NCBI RefSeq assembly: GCF_024171535.1
Contig: NZ_JALJZV010000003.1
Coordinates: 248,001 to 312,000, forward strand
Source: Flavobacterium sp. HSC-61S13
Lineage (GTDB): Bacteria > Bacteroidota > Bacteroidia > Flavobacteriales > Flavobacteriaceae
Length of the DNA: 64,000 nucleotides
Direction of reading: 5' to 3'
Made by a program: the position numbers and the translations under genes. Of this stretch, positions 61,578-64,000 are shown piece by piece. Positions within the stretch are counted from its first letter, which is position 1. Every line of letters starts with the position of its first letter. Under the pieces are notes generated by a model, which did no database searches, had not been told where the DNA came from, and was given only the letters and a program-made list of their open reading frames with translations.

Positions 61578-62304
61578 AATATTGGTAGTTGGAGACATTC
61601 ATGGCGGGTATCGCGCCTTGATCCAGGTTTTAGAACGCGCTCAAATTACCACAGACGACCTATTGATTTTTTTAGGGGACTATGTTGACGGTTGGAGCCA
61701 ATCACCCGAAGTGGTAGATTATTTAATAAACTTGCAGAAAAAACAGCAGTGTGTTTTTATGGGAGGCAATCACGAGTCGCTGTTGCTCAAATGGCTGTTG
61801 ACTGGCGAACAAGGTGAACAATGGTTAAGAAATGGCGGAAAAGCATCTGTAAATGCCTACAGCAGGTTGTCTGAAGACAAAAAGCGCGAGCACATCGTTT
61901 TTTTTAAGGCTTTGCGTGATTTTTACTTAGACGATCAGCATCGATTGTTTATTCACGCGGGATTCACAAATCAACGCGGTGTTGATTACGAGTTTTTCAC
62001 CGAGTATTTTCGCTGGGATCGAACCTTATGGGAAACGGCTCTGGGATTAGATCCGCTTTTGAGTCGTGAGGATTTGGTTTATCCAAAACGCCTAAAAATT
62101 TATAAGGAGATCTATATCGGTCATACACCCGTGACTCATTTTGATTCGACCATACCGATGCATAGAGCAGGGGTTTGGAATATAGATACTGGAGCAGCTT
62201 TTACAGGTTGTATTTCTGTGATGGATGTGGATACCAAAGAATTTTGGCAAAGCGATTTTTTGCCGAAACTTTATCCAGATGAGATGGGTAGAAATGCGAC
62301 TTAA
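61567..62304 (+). CDS. Calcineurin-like metallophosphoesterase
   Basis: The 245-residue protein is a serine/threonine-phosphatase-like (PPP) enzyme with the five conserved metal motifs: GDIHGGYRAL (about 9-18), FLGDYVDGW (about 35-43), GGNHESLL (about 65-72), FIHAGF (about 126-131) and IGHTPVTHF (about 196-204). Its substrate may be phosphoprotein or nucleotides such as Ap4A; PPP versus ApaH-type cannot be told by eye. It overlaps the AlbA_2 gene by 11 bp. The next gene has its own promoter-like box. Confidence 0.9.
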   Translation: MKNRILVVGDIHGGYRALIQVLERAQITTDDLLIFLGDYVDGWSQSPEVVDYLINLQKKQQCVFMGGNHESLLLKWLLTGEQGEQWLRNGGKASVNAYSRLSEDKKREHIVFFKALRDFYLDDQHRLFIHAGFTNQRGVDYEFFTEYFRWDRTLWETALGLDPLLSREDLVYPKRLKIYKEIYIGHTPVTHFDSTIPMHRAGVWNIDTGAAFTGCISVMDVDTKEFWQSDFLPKLYPDEMGRNAT

Positions 62305-62316
62305 TAGATCGTTTTG

Positions 62317-62324
62317 TATATTTG
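62317..62324 (+). promoter_or_regulatory. Candidate -7 box for the outer-membrane barrel gene
   Basis: TATATTTG fits TAnnTTTG, 18 nt before the ATG at 62342. No clear TTG at -33. Confidence 0.5.
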
Positions 62325-62341
62325 CACAAAAACAAAAACTT

Positions 62342-62893
62342 ATGAAAAAATTAGTACTTTTAATTCTCCTAGTAGGAGGGTCTTTGACGGCTCAAGCTCA
62401 GGCTGTTAATGAAATCAAATACAATATTTTAAACACGATTATCATGACCTCTGTAGAAGTGGGATACGAACACTTTATCGATAGAGATCAGTCAATAGGT
62501 GTGGATCTTTACTTAAATGACCGTTTTTCATACTATCCAGAAAGTAAAAGCAAAGGAAAAAAGTTTAATACCACAAGTATTGCCGCTTCTTATAACTTTT
62601 ATTTTGGAGGATCAAATGGTGAAAATGGATCGGGTTATAGTGTGACTCCCTTTTTGAAATACCGTTTTGGTGATTTTGAAGAAGACAAATGGAGAGACGA
62701 TGTGTTGGTTCAAGAAACTACGGATATGAATAGTGTTATCGTTGGTTTTGGCGTTGGTTACAAATGGGTTAAAAATGACTCATTTACCATTCAGCCGTTT
62801 GCAAACATCGGAAGAAACTTTAGCGAAGATGTGAACGACCGTTTTATGGCAATTGAATTGAATGCAGGAGTTACTCTTGGTTATAGATTTTAA
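62342..62893 (+). CDS. Small outer-membrane beta-barrel protein
   Basis: The ATG at 62342 gives 183 residues with a signal peptide (MKKLVLLILLVGGSLTAQAQ), then alternating strands with aromatic ends (VEVGYEHFIDRDQSIGVDLYLNDRFSYY; SIAASYNFYFGG; YSVTPFLKYRFGDF; VIVGFGVGYKWV; LNAGVTLGYRF). The C-terminal aromatic Phe in GYRF is the classic outer-membrane targeting feature. Family not identified. An upstream in-frame start would overlap the metallophosphatase and add a non-signal N-terminus. Confidence 0.8.
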   Translation: MKKLVLLILLVGGSLTAQAQAVNEIKYNILNTIIMTSVEVGYEHFIDRDQSIGVDLYLNDRFSYYPESKSKGKKFNTTSIAASYNFYFGGSNGENGSGYSVTPFLKYRFGDFEEDKWRDDVLVQETTDMNSVIVGFGVGYKWVKNDSFTIQPFANIGRNFSEDVNDRFMAIELNAGVTLGYRF

Positions 62894-62973
62894 TGATCAA
62901 TAAATAAGCAATAGAGAGTAGGTACTAGTAAGGTGTAAAAATATTGTACGCTCTAGGCGAATCTCAAATAAAT

Positions 62974-63008
62974 AAAAAAGGTACTGTTTTCAAAACAGTA
63001 CCTTTTTT
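62974..63008. terminator. Strong bidirectional terminator, barrel gene / aldehyde dehydrogenase
   Basis: A long inverted repeat (62974-62990 with 62992-63008) contains the core GGTACTG/CAGTACC (62979-62985 and 62997-63003), with A-rich and T-rich flanks, and lies between two convergent genes. Confidence 0.88.
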
Positions 63009-63029
63009 TATTATTAGAAAATCGATCGA

Positions 63030-64000
63030 TTAAAAATCGAATTTTATTCCTTGAGCTAACGGAAGTGCAGTACCGTAGTTAATGGTATTGGTTTGTCTTC
63101 TCATATATGCTTTCCAAGCATCCGAGCCAGACTCACGACCACCACCAGTTTCTTTTTCTCCACCAAAAGCACCTCCAATTTCAGCACCAGATGTCCCGAT
63201 GTTTACATTGGCAATACCACAGTCAGAACCCGCTTGAGATAAGAATAATTCCATCTCTCTCATGCTATTCGTAAATATAGAAGAAGATAAACCTTGAGGA
63301 ACACCATTTTGTAAGTCGATTGCTTCTTCAATTGTACTGTATTTCATGACATACAAGATCGGTGCAAAAGTTTCTGCTTGAACGATTTGAAATTCGTTTT
63401 TCGCTTCGATGATACAAGGTTTAACATAACAGCCACTCTCATAACCTTTTCCTTCAAGAACACCACCATCAACGATGATTTTTCCACCTTCTTGTTTGGC
63501 TTTTTCAATAGCGTTAAGATAGTCGTTTACCGCTCCTTTATCGATAAGCGGACCTACGTGATTATTGGTATCCAATGGATTTCCAATTTTCAACTGTGCA
63601 TAGGCACTTTGCAATACTTGAATGGTTTTATCGTAAACACTTTCGTGTATGATTAATCTTCTTGTTGAAGTACAACGTTGTCCGGCAGTTCCTACAGCTC
63701 CGAATACCGCTCCAACCAATACCATACTGATATCAGCATGTTCTGAAACGATGATAGCATTGTTACCACCCAATTCCAAAATGGTATTTCCAAAACGTTC
63801 CGCTACTGTTTTAGATACGTGACGCCCGATACGAGTAGATCCTGTGAAGGATACCAAAGGAATTCTAGAATCGTTGTTGATCAAATCTCCACATTGGTTA
63901 CCGATTACTAAGTTGCTTACTCCTTCCGGAATATCATTAGCTTGGAATACTTTCGAAACGATATTTTGACAAGCTACACCACACAAAGGTGTTTTTGAAC
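63030..64000 (-). CDS. Aldehyde dehydrogenase, ALDH7/aminoadipate-semialdehyde type, 5' end beyond window
   Basis: It oxidises an aldehyde using NAD, probably L-aminoadipate semialdehyde in lysine breakdown if ALDH7-like. The frame is open to the window edge (323 codons visible); the TTG near 63986 is internal. Visible features are VSFTGSTRIGRHVSKTVAERFG (NAD binding), LELGGNNAIIVSEHADISMVL with the catalytic Glu, GTAGQRCTSTRRL with the catalytic Cys, GPLIDKGAVNDYLNAIEKAK, ETFAPILYVMKYSTIEEAI and IGGAFGGEKETGGGRESGSDAWKAYMRR near the C-terminus. The last segments match the ALDH7A1 group (antiquitin). Confidence 0.9.
   Translation of the reverse strand, partial: SKTPLCGVACQNIVSKVFQANDIPEGVSNLVIGNQCGDLINNDSRIPLVSFTGSTRIGRHVSKTVAERFGNTILELGGNNAIIVSEHADISMVLVGAVFGAVGTAGQRCTSTRRLIIHESVYDKTIQVLQSAYAQLKIGNPLDTNNHVGPLIDKGAVNDYLNAIEKAKQEGGKIIVDGGVLEGKGYESGCYVKPCIIEAKNEFQIVQAETFAPILYVMKYSTIEEAIDLQNGVPQGLSSSIFTNSMREMELFLSQAGSDCGIANVNIGTSGAEIGGAFGGEKETGGGRESGSDAWKAYMRRQTNTINYGTALPLAQGIKFDF

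Noticed and set aside
62225..62341. Longer N-terminus for the outer-membrane barrel gene
   Set aside because: It overlaps the metallophosphatase frame and hides the signal peptide that starts at 62342.
1..64000. tRNA, rRNA, CRISPR arrays, insertion sequences, prophage
   Set aside because: I scanned gaps and gene content and saw no cloverleaf-like sequences, repeat-spacer arrays, transposases, integrases or phage genes.

Overview
This window is a stretch of chromosome from a Bacteroidota bacterium, most likely a member of Flavobacteriaceae close to Flavobacterium. The evidence is AT-rich DNA, many TAnnTTTG-type -7 promoter boxes, few Shine-Dalgarno sequences, and lineage-typical families (DUF6427/DUF6341, DUF5686, Bat operon, GH3, N-acyl-ornithine carbamoyltransferase arginine pathway, AlbA_2). 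Family names rest on recognition of motifs and gene order; no searches were run. Nothing looks like a prophage, IS element, CRISPR array, rRNA or tRNA.

Layout. 1-8.8 kb: housekeeping genes (partial RNase R, RpiB, a DUF1294 protein, Tex, TatA, a degenerate LytM/M23 protein, a GH3 protein). 8.8-23.8 kb: a nucleoside-phosphorylase-like protein leads into a surface-polysaccharide locus holding a chain-length regulator, rfbC, rfbD, wecB, a flippase, two glycosyltransferases, two multi-pass membrane proteins (one polymerase/ligase-like), a UDP-glucuronate decarboxylase and two tandem initiating sugar-phosphate transferases. 23.9-29.5 kb: nucleotide metabolism (purD, upp, apt) mixed with conserved flavobacterial proteins of unknown role and a GT9 enzyme. 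29.8-33.4 kb: a large SNF2 helicase with two SWIM motifs. 33.7-42.3 kb: a complete arginine operon (GNAT acetyltransferase, argG, argC, argD, argF', argB, argE, argH) preceded by a 38-codon leader ORF carrying three CGG arginine codons near its end. 42.3-49.4 kb: a PaaE-like reductase, a PadR pair, a DUF5686 outer-membrane protein, CvpA and PheS. 49.6-51.2 kb: two paralogous lipoproteins. 51.2-60.3 kb: a complete minus-strand Bat aerotolerance-type operon (MoxR, DUF58, BatD-like, BatA, BatB, BatC, BatD, BatE). 60.4-64 kb: an AlbA_2 protein, a metallophosphatase, an outer-membrane barrel and a partial aldehyde dehydrogenase.

How the genes work together. The polysaccharide genes form one pathway: sugar nucleotide synthesis, initiation on undecaprenyl phosphate, elongation, flipping, polymerisation and length control. 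The rfbA/rfbB and wecC-type partners are not in the window. The arginine genes cover every step from glutamate to arginine through acylated intermediates except carbamoyl-phosphate synthesis. The Bat genes encode an ATPase plus von Willebrand A and TPR membrane proteins.

The most interesting non-coding or unusual items are: the candidate arginine leader peptide with an SD-sequestering hairpin; an array of degenerate 8-nt units containing a perfect 20-bp inverted repeat next to batE; two long palindromes upstream of tex and padR; a 15-unit in-frame DNK repeat in BatC; a LytM protein lacking three of four catalytic or metal positions; a short frame-broken ORF after the PadR pair; and a structured leader before the phosphorylase-like gene.
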